Positions 37,277-44,401 of a DNA stretch of 64,000 nucleotides are shown piece by piece. Position numbers and translations under genes: made by a program. Below the pieces are notes generated by a model, which did not search any database, was not told the origin of the DNA, and worked only from the letters and a program-made list of their open reading frames with translations. The stretch covers positions 1,029,127 through 1,093,126 of the forward strand of contig NZ_RBJB01000003.1 of assembly GCF_003634635.1 (NCBI RefSeq). Reading direction: 5' to 3'. The DNA comes from Marinobacter nauticus (GTDB taxonomy: Bacteria > Pseudomonadota > Gammaproteobacteria > Pseudomonadales > Oleiphilaceae). The stretch's first letter is position 1. Each line of letters begins with the position of its first letter.

Positions 37277-39004
37277 CTATACCGGATCGACCGTTCGGTT
37301 CCCGGCACCCGGCAAGGTCTTCCGCGCCGCAGACCGACTGTTATCAACCGTGTATTCCCGGCTCTTGACGGTATCCACGAAATACCAGTTAGCCAGGGCT
37401 TCGTCCTGAGTGAAAGTAACCACCATATAACCACGTTGATTGATGTTCAGGTAGTCCAGGCCATCCACCAGCAGGCCAATGCCCTGCTCCGCATCGGCAA
37501 TTAGGGCATCAGGCAGTCCCAGATAGTCCTCCAGTCCGGGAGAAGACACCGAGGCGGTGGCAAATTCCACACCCACCTGGTTGCCATTCATATCCTTCAG
37601 ATTATTGGCCCAGGCGTTATGGGTATCTCCGGCCAGCACCACCAGGTTTTTGTCCAATTGCCGCGCCATGCCCAGAACGACTTCTCTTTCTGCCTGATAG
37701 CCGTCCCAGGCGTCGAGATTGTAGGGTGCGGCTGTGCTGATTCGGGCTTCCTGCTCTTCCGTCAGTGGCATACCCTGCAGCTGCATTCCTTTTAGTGTCG
37801 CGAGTTCTTGAAGTGTTACCGGCAAATCGTCAAACGTTTCAGTGGCAATCGCCAGCAGCAACTCAGCAGGCAGATCCATACGCCCCATCAACACCTGCTG
37901 CCCCAGCACCTGCCATCGCCCGGTCGACGTGGCCAGCTTGTTCTGCAACCACAGACGCTGCTCTGCTCCCAGCAATGTCCGGTTTGGATCCGTCACATCG
38001 GCCGTGAATTGATCCACGTTCAGTCCGGCTTCGCTAAGATAGTTCAGGTAATCCAGTTGCTGATCGCGCCCGATAACACGGGTGTCCAGCATGTGCAGAT
38101 CCACCAGATCACCAAAGCGGAAGCTGCGATAGATGGCCTCGTCATTACCTTCGATCACCGGCCGGATTGGCATCCATTCGAAGAAGGCTTGCAGCGCCGC
38201 CAGCTTGCGCTGTTCAAAATCGCCTTCAGAGTCATCGTGATTTTCAGCACCATTACGCCAGGTGTCGTTGGCCACTTCATGGTCGTCCCACACCACAATA
38301 AACGGTAGCCGCTGATGGGCCAGCTGCAGGTCCGGGTCCTCCCGGTAAATGGCATACCGGCGGCGGTAATCGACCAGTGTCAGCAACTCCCGGTTATTGT
38401 TCTCCGGGAAGGTACGGCCCAAAGCCTGAGCCTCTTCCGAGGCATAGCTGTCCGGGTCACTGCTGTACTCATAGATATAGTCACCAAGGTGCACCACAGC
38501 ATCCAGGTCCGCCTGTTTTGCCACTTCCCGGTATACGTGAAAGTAACCGGCCGGGTAGTTGGAGCAGGACACCACAGCCAGTCGCACCTGCTCTACCGAT
38601 CCTTCCGGCAAGGTAGTCGCGGCACCTACGGGAGAAGTGGCACCCGAGGAGCGGAAACGGTAATAGTAACGCTGGCCCGGCATCAGCCCCTGGGCATCCA
38701 CCTTGATGGTGAAATCATGGGCTTCGGTGGTTTCGGCGGTTCCTGAGCGCACCACCGAGGCAAACTCCGCATCGGTGGCGATTTCCCAACCGACTTTCAC
38801 CTTGCTGCCACGCTCGGGCACGGCCCGGGTCCAGAGGATAACGCTGTCCTGTAGCGGATCACCACTGGCCACACCATGGGTAAAATCAACCCGCCGTTTG
38901 TCGTCGCTATCCAGCACACACCCCGCCAGGCCGGTGGAAATCGCCACCGCCCCCATACCCAGTGCCGATGCTTTCAGAAAATCCCGTCTCGTCAGTCTAG
39001 CCAT
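37277..39004 (-). CDS. phoD: Alkaline phosphatase D, Tat-exported
   Basis: A phosphodiesterase/phosphatase that releases phosphate from organic esters. It has 575 residues. The N-terminus has a twin-arginine motif (LTRRDFLKAS), a hydrophobic core and a possible lipobox (STGLAGC, Cys29), so it may be a Tat-exported lipoprotein. The PhoD domain shows AVVSCSNYPAGYFHVYRE, HLGDYIYEYSS, VWDDHEVANDTW, DLHMLDTRVIGRDQQ and LAGDTHNAWANNL, the metal-site motifs of the family. AGGGGTGG precedes ATG 39004. A clear PhoB box was not found upstream, although the gene type is often in the Pho regulon. Confidence 0.95.
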   Translation of the reverse strand: MARLTRRDFLKASALGMGAVAISTGLAGCVLDSDDKRRVDFTHGVASGDPLQDSVILWTRAVPERGSKVKVGWEIATDAEFASVVRSGTAETTEAHDFTIKVDAQGLMPGQRYYYRFRSSGATSPVGAATTLPEGSVEQVRLAVVSCSNYPAGYFHVYREVAKQADLDAVVHLGDYIYEYSSDPDSYASEEAQALGRTFPENNNRELLTLVDYRRRYAIYREDPDLQLAHQRLPFIVVWDDHEVANDTWRNGAENHDDSEGDFEQRKLAALQAFFEWMPIRPVIEGNDEAIYRSFRFGDLVDLHMLDTRVIGRDQQLDYLNYLSEAGLNVDQFTADVTDPNRTLLGAEQRLWLQNKLATSTGRWQVLGQQVLMGRMDLPAELLLAIATETFDDLPVTLQELATLKGMQLQGMPLTEEQEARISTAAPYNLDAWDGYQAEREVVLGMARQLDKNLVVLAGDTHNAWANNLKDMNGNQVGVEFATASVSSPGLEDYLGLPDALIADAEQGIGLLVDGLDYLNINQRGYMVVTFTQDEALANWYFVDTVKSREYTVDNSRSAARKTLPGAGNRTVDPV

Positions 39005-39164
39005 TGTCCACCCCTGTCATGTTCGTCATATGCTTTTTATCGTGCCCGGAAACCAAAACCGGTTGGCCTGAAAAGCTAGACCAGAGATATGAAGAACGCG
39101 TTGCCGGATTGCGACAAGGCTGTGGCAAATTCCGACAGGTGCATCGCAAGCAGACGGCAGTCAC

Positions 39165-39192
39165 AAAAAACGGGAGCCGAAGCTCCCGTTTT
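39165..39192 (-). terminator. Rho-independent terminator of the Yip1-family gene
   Basis: An 11-bp stem with CGGGAGC and GCTCCCG at its top and AAAA/TTTT at its base encloses a 4-base loop. On the minus strand a six-T run follows. It lies 23 bp after the stop codon of the Yip1 gene. Confidence 0.85.
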
Positions 39193-39215
39193 GACCGAGT
39201 GAATAACGTGTCTGG

Positions 39216-39827
39216 CTAGCCGCTGACGAACACCGGCCCGAGCCCCAGATTCCAGAGAATGACCGAACCGACACGGGTGGATACCAGGATCACCAGTGCC
39301 ACCGTGAGCAGTGCCCCTCCGTACATGACTGCCCGCTCCTTTTCGATGCCCATGACGATCGGTAAGCCGTCGTACATCAGCCAGGCGCCGTAACAGGCCG
39401 CCGCCAGGAACACCACAGCATTGAACCAAGGCACCGGGTACAGCAGCGCGAAACCGGCCAGGAACAGTGGCGTGCAGGAATAGGCTGCCAGGGCAATACC
39501 GTTAGACGGCACGTGCTCTTCCTTGGCGCCATAGGTTTTCGCCATCCAGTTAATGGCGTACCCGAGGGCGAAGACCCCCACCAGCATGGCGAGGTAGGTC
39601 AGAACGCTCATCTGGAGCGCACTGATTTCGGTGAGCTTGATCAGCCTTTCGCTACCGATAGACCAACCAAAATGGGCCGTCGAGATGTAGGCGCAGATTG
39701 GCGCTATGGCCGCCAGAATGACGACGTACGCCACATAAAGACGAGTTGGATGTTCGTGTTCTTTCTTAATGGATACCCACTCGTCGTCCGGGTGGGTGAA
39801 GAGACCAAACGCATGGGACAGAAGCAT
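39216..39827 (-). CDS. Yip1-family membrane protein
   Basis: A 203-residue inner-membrane protein with five predicted helices (for example YVAYVVILAAIAPICAYI, VLTYLAMLVGVFALGYAI and ALLTVALVILVSTRVGSVI). The N-terminus SHAFGLFTHPDDEWVSI and the central YSCTPLFLAGF are typical of bacterial Yip1 domain proteins of about 200 residues, often found in Marinobacter and Pseudomonas. The function is unknown. A GGGGGT ribosome site precedes ATG 39827. It is a single-gene unit with its own terminator. Confidence 0.85.
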   Translation of the reverse strand: MLLSHAFGLFTHPDDEWVSIKKEHEHPTRLYVAYVVILAAIAPICAYISTAHFGWSIGSERLIKLTEISALQMSVLTYLAMLVGVFALGYAINWMAKTYGAKEEHVPSNGIALAAYSCTPLFLAGFALLYPVPWFNAVVFLAAACYGAWLMYDGLPIVMGIEKERAVMYGGALLTVALVILVSTRVGSVILWNLGLGPVFVSG

Positions 39828-39987
39828 AAACCACCCCCTTTATTGCTGTTGTTGGTATGGGTGGATACGGTGCCCGAACCATTTCGGACTTAAAACCGTT
39901 CCTGTTCTTAACTATAGTCAAGAATCAGATTCGGGAAAGCCGGCATTGATTCTCTTTACTTATCAGATCTGGCCTATAAGACCGTTT

Positions 39988-40000
39988 TGTTCTGAGAACA
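39988..40000. promoter_or_regulatory. Inverted repeat upstream of the dienelactone hydrolase gene
   Basis: TGTTCT-G-AGAACA is a perfect 13-bp palindrome with a TATAAG hexamer about 10 bp upstream. A second short palindrome, GAATC-A-GATTC, lies at 39922-39932. They may be operators; the regulator is not known. Confidence 0.3.
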
Positions 40001-40087
40001 GGGCGCGCCAGTGAGTCTGGATCGATTTTCTGGCTGCCAACGTAATCATGGAAGTGTCACCAACCCTGGCAAGGAGTAACAAACGCG

Positions 40088-40891
40088 ATGATCCGTATCA
40101 GAACCGCAGTACCCACAGCAATCCTCTCCCTTTTTATGACCAGCACACAGGCGCTTGCAGAAATGCAGACCGAAACCATTGAATACACCGTAGACGGCCA
40201 AACCTTCACCGGCTACCTGGCCTGGGACGACGAGTTCGACCAGAAACGCCCCGGCGTGCTGGTGGTACACGAATGGTGGGGCCACAATGAGTTTGCCCGG
40301 GAGCAGGCGGAAAAGTTGGCAGCCTCCGGCTATACCGCCTTCGCACTGGATATGTATGGCTCCGGCAAACAGGCCGACCATCCGGATACCGCCCAGAAGT
40401 TCATGCAAGAAGCCACAAGCAACATGGAGCAGGTTAAAGCCCGCTTCCTGAAAGCCAAGGAACTTCTGCAGAACCATGACAGCGTTGACCCAGACCGTAT
40501 TGCTGCCCAGGGCTATTGCTTCGGTGGTGCCGTGGTCCTGAACATGGCTCGTATGGGCGTGGATCTGGATGGCGTAGTCAGCTACCACGGTGCCTTGGGC
40601 AGCCCGCTGCAGGCCGAAGCTGGCGCTGTGAAAGCAAAAGTGCAGGTTTACACAGGCGGCGCAGATGACATGGTTCCCTCGGAACAGGTAGCCGGGCTGG
40701 TTCGGGAAATGCAGAATGCCGAAGTGGATCTGACGCTGGTCAGCTTCCCTGGCGTGAAGCATTCCTTTACCAATCCCAATGCCGATAAGGTGGCGGCAGA
40801 GTTCGGCATGCCAATCGCCTATGATGAAGCGGCTGCGCGGCGCTCATGGCAGGGCACCATGCGCTTTTATGAGGAAATCTTCGGGGAATAA
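40088..40891 (+). CDS. Exported dienelactone hydrolase family protein
   Basis: A 267-residue alpha/beta hydrolase with a signal peptide (about 1-24, ending QALAE). The triad is Cys144 in GYCFGG, Asp193 or Asp194 in TGGADDMVP and His225 in GVKHSFTNP. EWWGHNEFAREQAEKLAASGYTAFALDMYG near the N-terminus is characteristic. Cytoplasmic DLH enzymes act on dienelactone in chlorocatechol breakdown; periplasmic ones have unknown substrates. AAGGAG lies 11 bases before the ATG. The transcript ends at a strong terminator shared with the cold-shock gene. Confidence 0.9.
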   Translation: MIRIRTAVPTAILSLFMTSTQALAEMQTETIEYTVDGQTFTGYLAWDDEFDQKRPGVLVVHEWWGHNEFAREQAEKLAASGYTAFALDMYGSGKQADHPDTAQKFMQEATSNMEQVKARFLKAKELLQNHDSVDPDRIAAQGYCFGGAVVLNMARMGVDLDGVVSYHGALGSPLQAEAGAVKAKVQVYTGGADDMVPSEQVAGLVREMQNAEVDLTLVSFPGVKHSFTNPNADKVAAEFGMPIAYDEAAARRSWQGTMRFYEEIFGE

Positions 40892-40900
40892 ACAGGCAAC

Positions 40901-40928
40901 AAAAAAGGCAGCCTCGGCTGCCTTTTTT
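40901..40928. terminator. Bidirectional Rho-independent terminator between DLH and csp genes
   Basis: Six A, GGCAGC, a CTCG loop, GCTGCC and six T. The symmetric A and T runs allow termination on both strands: after the hydrolase gene going right and after the cold-shock gene going left. Confidence 0.9.
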
Positions 40929-40953
40929 GGGTTATTGCTGAATCCTCAGGGGA

Positions 40954-41160
40954 TTACAGAGCAACAACGTTCTCCGCCTGAGGACCTTTCTGGCCCTGAG
41001 TTACGGTGAACTCGACCTGCTGGCCTTCGGCCAGGGTCTTGAAACCAGAGCCCTGAATGGCGCTGTAGTGAACGAATACGTCCGGGCCGCCTTCACGAGT
41101 GATAAAGCCAAAGCCTTTTGCTTCGTTGAAGAACTTAACAGTACCGGTAGTAGTAGACAT
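40954..41160 (-). CDS. Cold-shock domain protein
   Basis: A 68-residue CspA-family RNA/ssDNA-binding protein. RNP1 is KGFGFITRE and RNP2 is [23 protein letters not shown] starts the domain. I start at ATG 41160, after AGGAAG; an in-frame upstream extension is unlikely. A leader of about 165 bases follows from the promoter proposed at 41332-41360, which fits cold-shock mRNAs that are controlled by their leader structure. The name cannot be narrowed to cspA, cspD or another member from sequence alone. Confidence 0.93.
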   Translation of the reverse strand: MSTTTGTVKFFNEAKGFGFITREGGPDVFVHYSAIQGSGFKTLAEGQQVEFTVTQGQKGPQAENVVAL

Positions 41161-41331
41161 ACTTAAACTTCCTGAAATCAATCATATTATCTGCTGCCAC
41201 ACACTCATAGGGTGCTGGTCAGCGTGTTACGGAAAAACAGAACTCGCGGGATCAAAAACAGGACGGTCACTACTAACTGCGGAGGTACGTCTTATTCATG
41301 AACTGCTTTGCTGATTCTTTCCTACGAACCC

Positions 41332-41360
41332 ACTCTACTCTGGAATTTCGGGCTTGCCAA
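41332..41360 (-). promoter_or_regulatory. Candidate promoter of the cold-shock gene
   Basis: On the minus strand TTGGCA (-35, 41355-41360) and TAGAGT (-10, 41332-41337) are separated by exactly 17 bp. The start of transcription would be near 41325, giving a long leader. Confidence 0.5.
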
Positions 41361-41420
41361 GCGTAATTTCAATAATTTGTGTAGGTAGTGATACCCACAG
41401 ATTCTGACTGGCCCGCAGGC

Positions 41421-41801
41421 TTACCCACGCACCAGGGAAAAAGTCAGAAATCCGAGTGCTGTCATCAGGATAGAGCCAGCAACATGGGCCAGAATTCCGA
41501 CCAGGGCCATGCCCCACTTGCCTTCCTGAAGCGCGGCGAACATCTCCAGCGAGAAGGTCGAGAAAGTCGTCAGGGCGCCACACAAACCTGTCACCGCAAA
41601 CAGACGCCATTCCGGCGAAAGCACACTGCTCTGGCTGAAAAAAGCCATCAACAGGCCAATCAGCCAGCCACCACTAAGGTTGGCAACCAGTGTGCCCCAG
41701 GGAACGGCGTGATAACTGGCGTTAAGCCAGAGCCCAAGCCCCCAGCGCAGGTTGGCGCCTATAACGGCACCAACGCTGACTGCAAGAACCGACCACCACA
41801 T
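41421..41801 (-). CDS. crcB: Fluoride ion channel CrcB
   Basis: Exports fluoride as a dual-topology dimer. It has 126 residues and four helices. GTLVANLSGGWLIGLL, WRLFAVTGLCGALTTFSTFSLE and the N-terminal GAVIGANLRWGLG are Fluc motifs; the Asn and Phe residues that line the pore are present. It starts 14 bp after the fadE stop on the same strand, so it depends on fadE transcription. No fluoride riboswitch is seen. Confidence 0.93.
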   Translation of the reverse strand: MWWSVLAVSVGAVIGANLRWGLGLWLNASYHAVPWGTLVANLSGGWLIGLLMAFFSQSSVLSPEWRLFAVTGLCGALTTFSTFSLEMFAALQEGKWGMALVGILAHVAGSILMTALGFLTFSLVRG

Positions 41802-41815
41802 GCTACCCGGCCGCC

Positions 41816-44263
41816 TCAGGCCGGGTTGTGGTCGATCAGGGTTTCCCGGTTTCGGGCAAACTCGTCAAACGGGAAATCATCCACGGTGAGCATTTCCAGC
41901 ACCACCTCTTCATACTGGCGCATGAAGTCGGCTTCTTCCTTGCTGAATACACCGGCCTCCAGGGCGGCCTCAAAACGCTCCTCGGGATGCAGTGCGGTCA
42001 TCGGCAGTTCGCCCTTGGCGTAAGCCTTGGTGGCCTTCCGATACAGCTGCTCGGCCTTGTCGTAGTCTTTCAACAGACCGTTATAGCGGGCGACGGGATT
42101 TTCCACCGTGCCTTCCCCGTCTGTAGTCCAGGCACCAGCCATCAGCTTGTTGCGAACCGGCGTATCGGTGGTGATGGAACGGGCCAGCTTACGCGCCAGA
42201 TCATCATGGGGCGCATCCCAACGGCATCCCAACGGCAGGGTAATAGCTCGCAGAGCCAGTGCCACCGGTCGGTTCGGCAGGTTCTGGAGGAACTCGTCCA
42301 GTGCCAGCTCGGTACGGTGCAGCAGATAGGCCAGGCTGTACTGCATCAGTTCTTTCTCGCCATCCACCGGCTGGGTTTCGTGCCAGTTCTTCAGCACCAT
42401 GGAAGCCAGGTACAGATTCGCCAGCATGTCACCCAGGCGTGCCGAAATCAGCTCGCGCATTTTCAGCTCGCCGCCCAGGGTTGTCATGGCCGCATCGGCA
42501 CACAGGCCGAAGGCAGAGCTGAACCGCGCCAGGGCCTGGGCATACTTGCGGGAGGCACTGTCGAATGGCACATCAGCCTTGCCCAGGCCCAGCGCCTGCG
42601 TAAAGGCGCGGGCGGCATTGCCAAAGATTAGCCCGGCATGACCAAAGAACGCCTCATCAAACGCCTTGATATCGTCATTGTCCTTCGCGGCAAGCTCTTT
42701 CAGCACATACGGATGACAACGGATGGCACCCTGACCGAAGATCATCAGGCTGCGGGTCATGATATTGGCGCCTTCAACGGTGATCGACACCGCCGCACCG
42801 CTATAGCCAATGCCCAGGTAGTTGCGGGGTCCAAGGGTTACAGTTTTACCACCGTGCACATCCATGGCATCGGTGAGGATTTCACGCTGAAATTCGGTCA
42901 GGTGATACTTGAGGATAGCGGACGGCACCGCCGGCTTCTCGCCCCGGTCGATCATGTTAGCGGTGTGATTAACAGCCGCCTGGGCAATGTAGGTTTTAGC
43001 CGCAATGCGGGCCAGCGGGGCTTGTACCCCCTCCATCTCCGCCACCGGCGTATTGAACTGGCGGCGAATTCGGGTAAAGCCACCGGCCGTGCCCACAGCA
43101 TAGGCAGCGGCACCGGCAGCACCGGACGGCAGGGTGATACAGCGACCCACCGACAGACATTCAACCAGCATACGCCAGCCCTGGCCCGCCATTTCCTGGC
43201 CACCAATAATATAGTCCAGCGGAATGAACACATCCTTGCCCTTGATCGGGCCGTTCATGAACGGGGACCCGATGGGGCAATGGCGCCGGCCGATTTCCAT
43301 GCCCTCGGTATCCCGGGGGATCAGCGCACAGGTAATGCCGTAATCTTTGGTGTCCCCCAGCAGCCCGTCCGGGTCAAACATCCGGAAGGCCAGCCCGACC
43401 ACCGTGGCGACTGGCGCCAGCGTAATCCAGCGCTTTTCAAAGTTCAGGCGGATACCCACCACTTCTTTACCATCCACTTCCTGCTTGCAGACGATGCCGG
43501 TGTCTGGCAGCGAAGTGGCATCAGAGCCTGCGCGAGGCCCGGTCAGGCCAAAACAGGGGACTTCCCGGCCATCGGCCAGTCTCGGCAGATAATAGTCTTT
43601 CTGCTCTTCGGTACCGTACTTCACCAGCAGCTCGCCCGGGCCGAGGGAGTTGGGCACGCCGACCGTGACCATCAGCATTTCGTTGGCGGCAAGCTTCTGC
43701 AGCACTGCAGTCTGGGCCTTGGCGGAAAACCCGAGGCCACCGTATTCCTTCGGAATGATCATGCCGAAGAACTTCTCTTTCTTCAGGAAATCCCAGAGTT
43801 CCTTGGGCAGATCGGCACGCTCAACCGCCAGATCCCAGGCGTTACACATGGAAATGGCCTGGGTGCACTGGTCGTCGACGAAGGCCTGCTCTTCCTCACT
43901 CAGACCGGTGTGGCGGTTAATCAGCAGGTTGTGCCAATCCGGGCGACCGGTGAACAGTTCGCCATCCCAACCAACGGTACCCGCTTCCAGAGCCACTTTC
44001 TCAGTGTCTGACACCTTGGGCGCCACCTTCTTGAACATGGCAAACACCCGGGGGGTGAGCCAGCTCTGCCGGAACTGGGGCAAACCCGCAACAGCGGTAA
44101 CGGCCGCGCCCGCCAGAAGGACAAAAGCAAGCCAGCCAGAGGCCAGAAACAGGGACAGCACACCTACCACAACCATCACGCCAATGGCGGGTTTGGCACC
44201 GGATTCCCGGCGCATCACGTACAGCAGGCCGGCCAGAGCCACCAGAAAAAGAATCAAAGTCAT
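41816..44263 (-). CDS. fadE: Acyl-CoA dehydrogenase FadE
   Basis: First oxidation step of fatty-acid beta-oxidation, transferring electrons to the ETF or quinone pool. It has 815 residues, the usual FadE length. Two N-terminal membrane segments (about 1-60) anchor it. The dehydrogenase core shows FFGMIIPKEYGGLGFSAKAQTAVLQKLAA, FGLTGPRAGSDATSLPDTG, KRWITLAPVATVVGLAF, GIGYSGAAVSITVEGANIMTRSLMIFGQGAIRCHPYV and the C-terminal DUF1974 region. rapA lies upstream on the same strand, 138 bp away. The leader has a hairpin and a palindrome. Confidence 0.96.
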   Translation of the reverse strand: MTLILFLVALAGLLYVMRRESGAKPAIGVMVVVGVLSLFLASGWLAFVLLAGAAVTAVAGLPQFRQSWLTPRVFAMFKKVAPKVSDTEKVALEAGTVGWDGELFTGRPDWHNLLINRHTGLSEEEQAFVDDQCTQAISMCNAWDLAVERADLPKELWDFLKKEKFFGMIIPKEYGGLGFSAKAQTAVLQKLAANEMLMVTVGVPNSLGPGELLVKYGTEEQKDYYLPRLADGREVPCFGLTGPRAGSDATSLPDTGIVCKQEVDGKEVVGIRLNFEKRWITLAPVATVVGLAFRMFDPDGLLGDTKDYGITCALIPRDTEGMEIGRRHCPIGSPFMNGPIKGKDVFIPLDYIIGGQEMAGQGWRMLVECLSVGRCITLPSGAAGAAAYAVGTAGGFTRIRRQFNTPVAEMEGVQAPLARIAAKTYIAQAAVNHTANMIDRGEKPAVPSAILKYHLTEFQREILTDAMDVHGGKTVTLGPRNYLGIGYSGAAVSITVEGANIMTRSLMIFGQGAIRCHPYVLKELAAKDNDDIKAFDEAFFGHAGLIFGNAARAFTQALGLGKADVPFDSASRKYAQALARFSSAFGLCADAAMTTLGGELKMRELISARLGDMLANLYLASMVLKNWHETQPVDGEKELMQYSLAYLLHRTELALDEFLQNLPNRPVALALRAITLPLGCRWDAPHDDLARKLARSITTDTPVRNKLMAGAWTTDGEGTVENPVARYNGLLKDYDKAEQLYRKATKAYAKGELPMTALHPEERFEAALEAGVFSKEEADFMRQYEEVVLEMLTVDDFPFDEFARNRETLIDHNPA

Positions 44264-44296
44264 CTCAGGATCTCTCTGTCTTCCATGGATTGGAGT

Positions 44297-44314
44297 CTCC
44301 GGCCAGTGCCGGAG
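44297..44314 (-). promoter_or_regulatory. Leader hairpin upstream of fadE
   Basis: CTCCGGC and GCCGGAG form a perfect 7-bp stem with a 4-base loop, about 35 bp before the fadE start. No T-run follows, so it is probably a leader structure. Confidence 0.4.
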
Positions 44315-44350
44315 CCCTTTGACTACACTTCGTTACGTTCAACTTACCCT

Positions 44351-44364
44351 AACAGATGTCTGTT
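44351..44364. promoter_or_regulatory. Palindrome in the fadE promoter region
   Basis: AACAGA-TG-TCTGTT is a perfect 14-bp palindrome. It lies 88 bp before the fadE start, a place suitable for a fatty-acid-responsive repressor. It does not match the published PsrA core (AAAC, 2-4 bases, GTTT). Confidence 0.4.
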
Positions 44365-44401
44365 CGCCAGATAATGACCAGTGTTCAGTCGGTTAGCACC
44401 A

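Noticed and set aside
39005-39137. Pho box for phoD
   Set aside because: CTGTCAT and GTCAT at 39014-39030 are on the wrong strand with 9-bp spacing, and the minus-strand repeats (CTGTCGG, TTGCCAC, TTGTCGC) are degenerate with no -10 at 10 bp.
41161-41420. Fluoride riboswitch or small gene between csp and crcB
   Set aside because: crcB is transcribed from the fadE side, so a riboswitch would not be here; the region is explained by the cold-shock promoter and leader.
42638-44011. Plus-strand open frame of 457 codons opposite fadE
   Set aside because: Antisense shadow of a strongly conserved gene; no domain, odd composition, no start signals.
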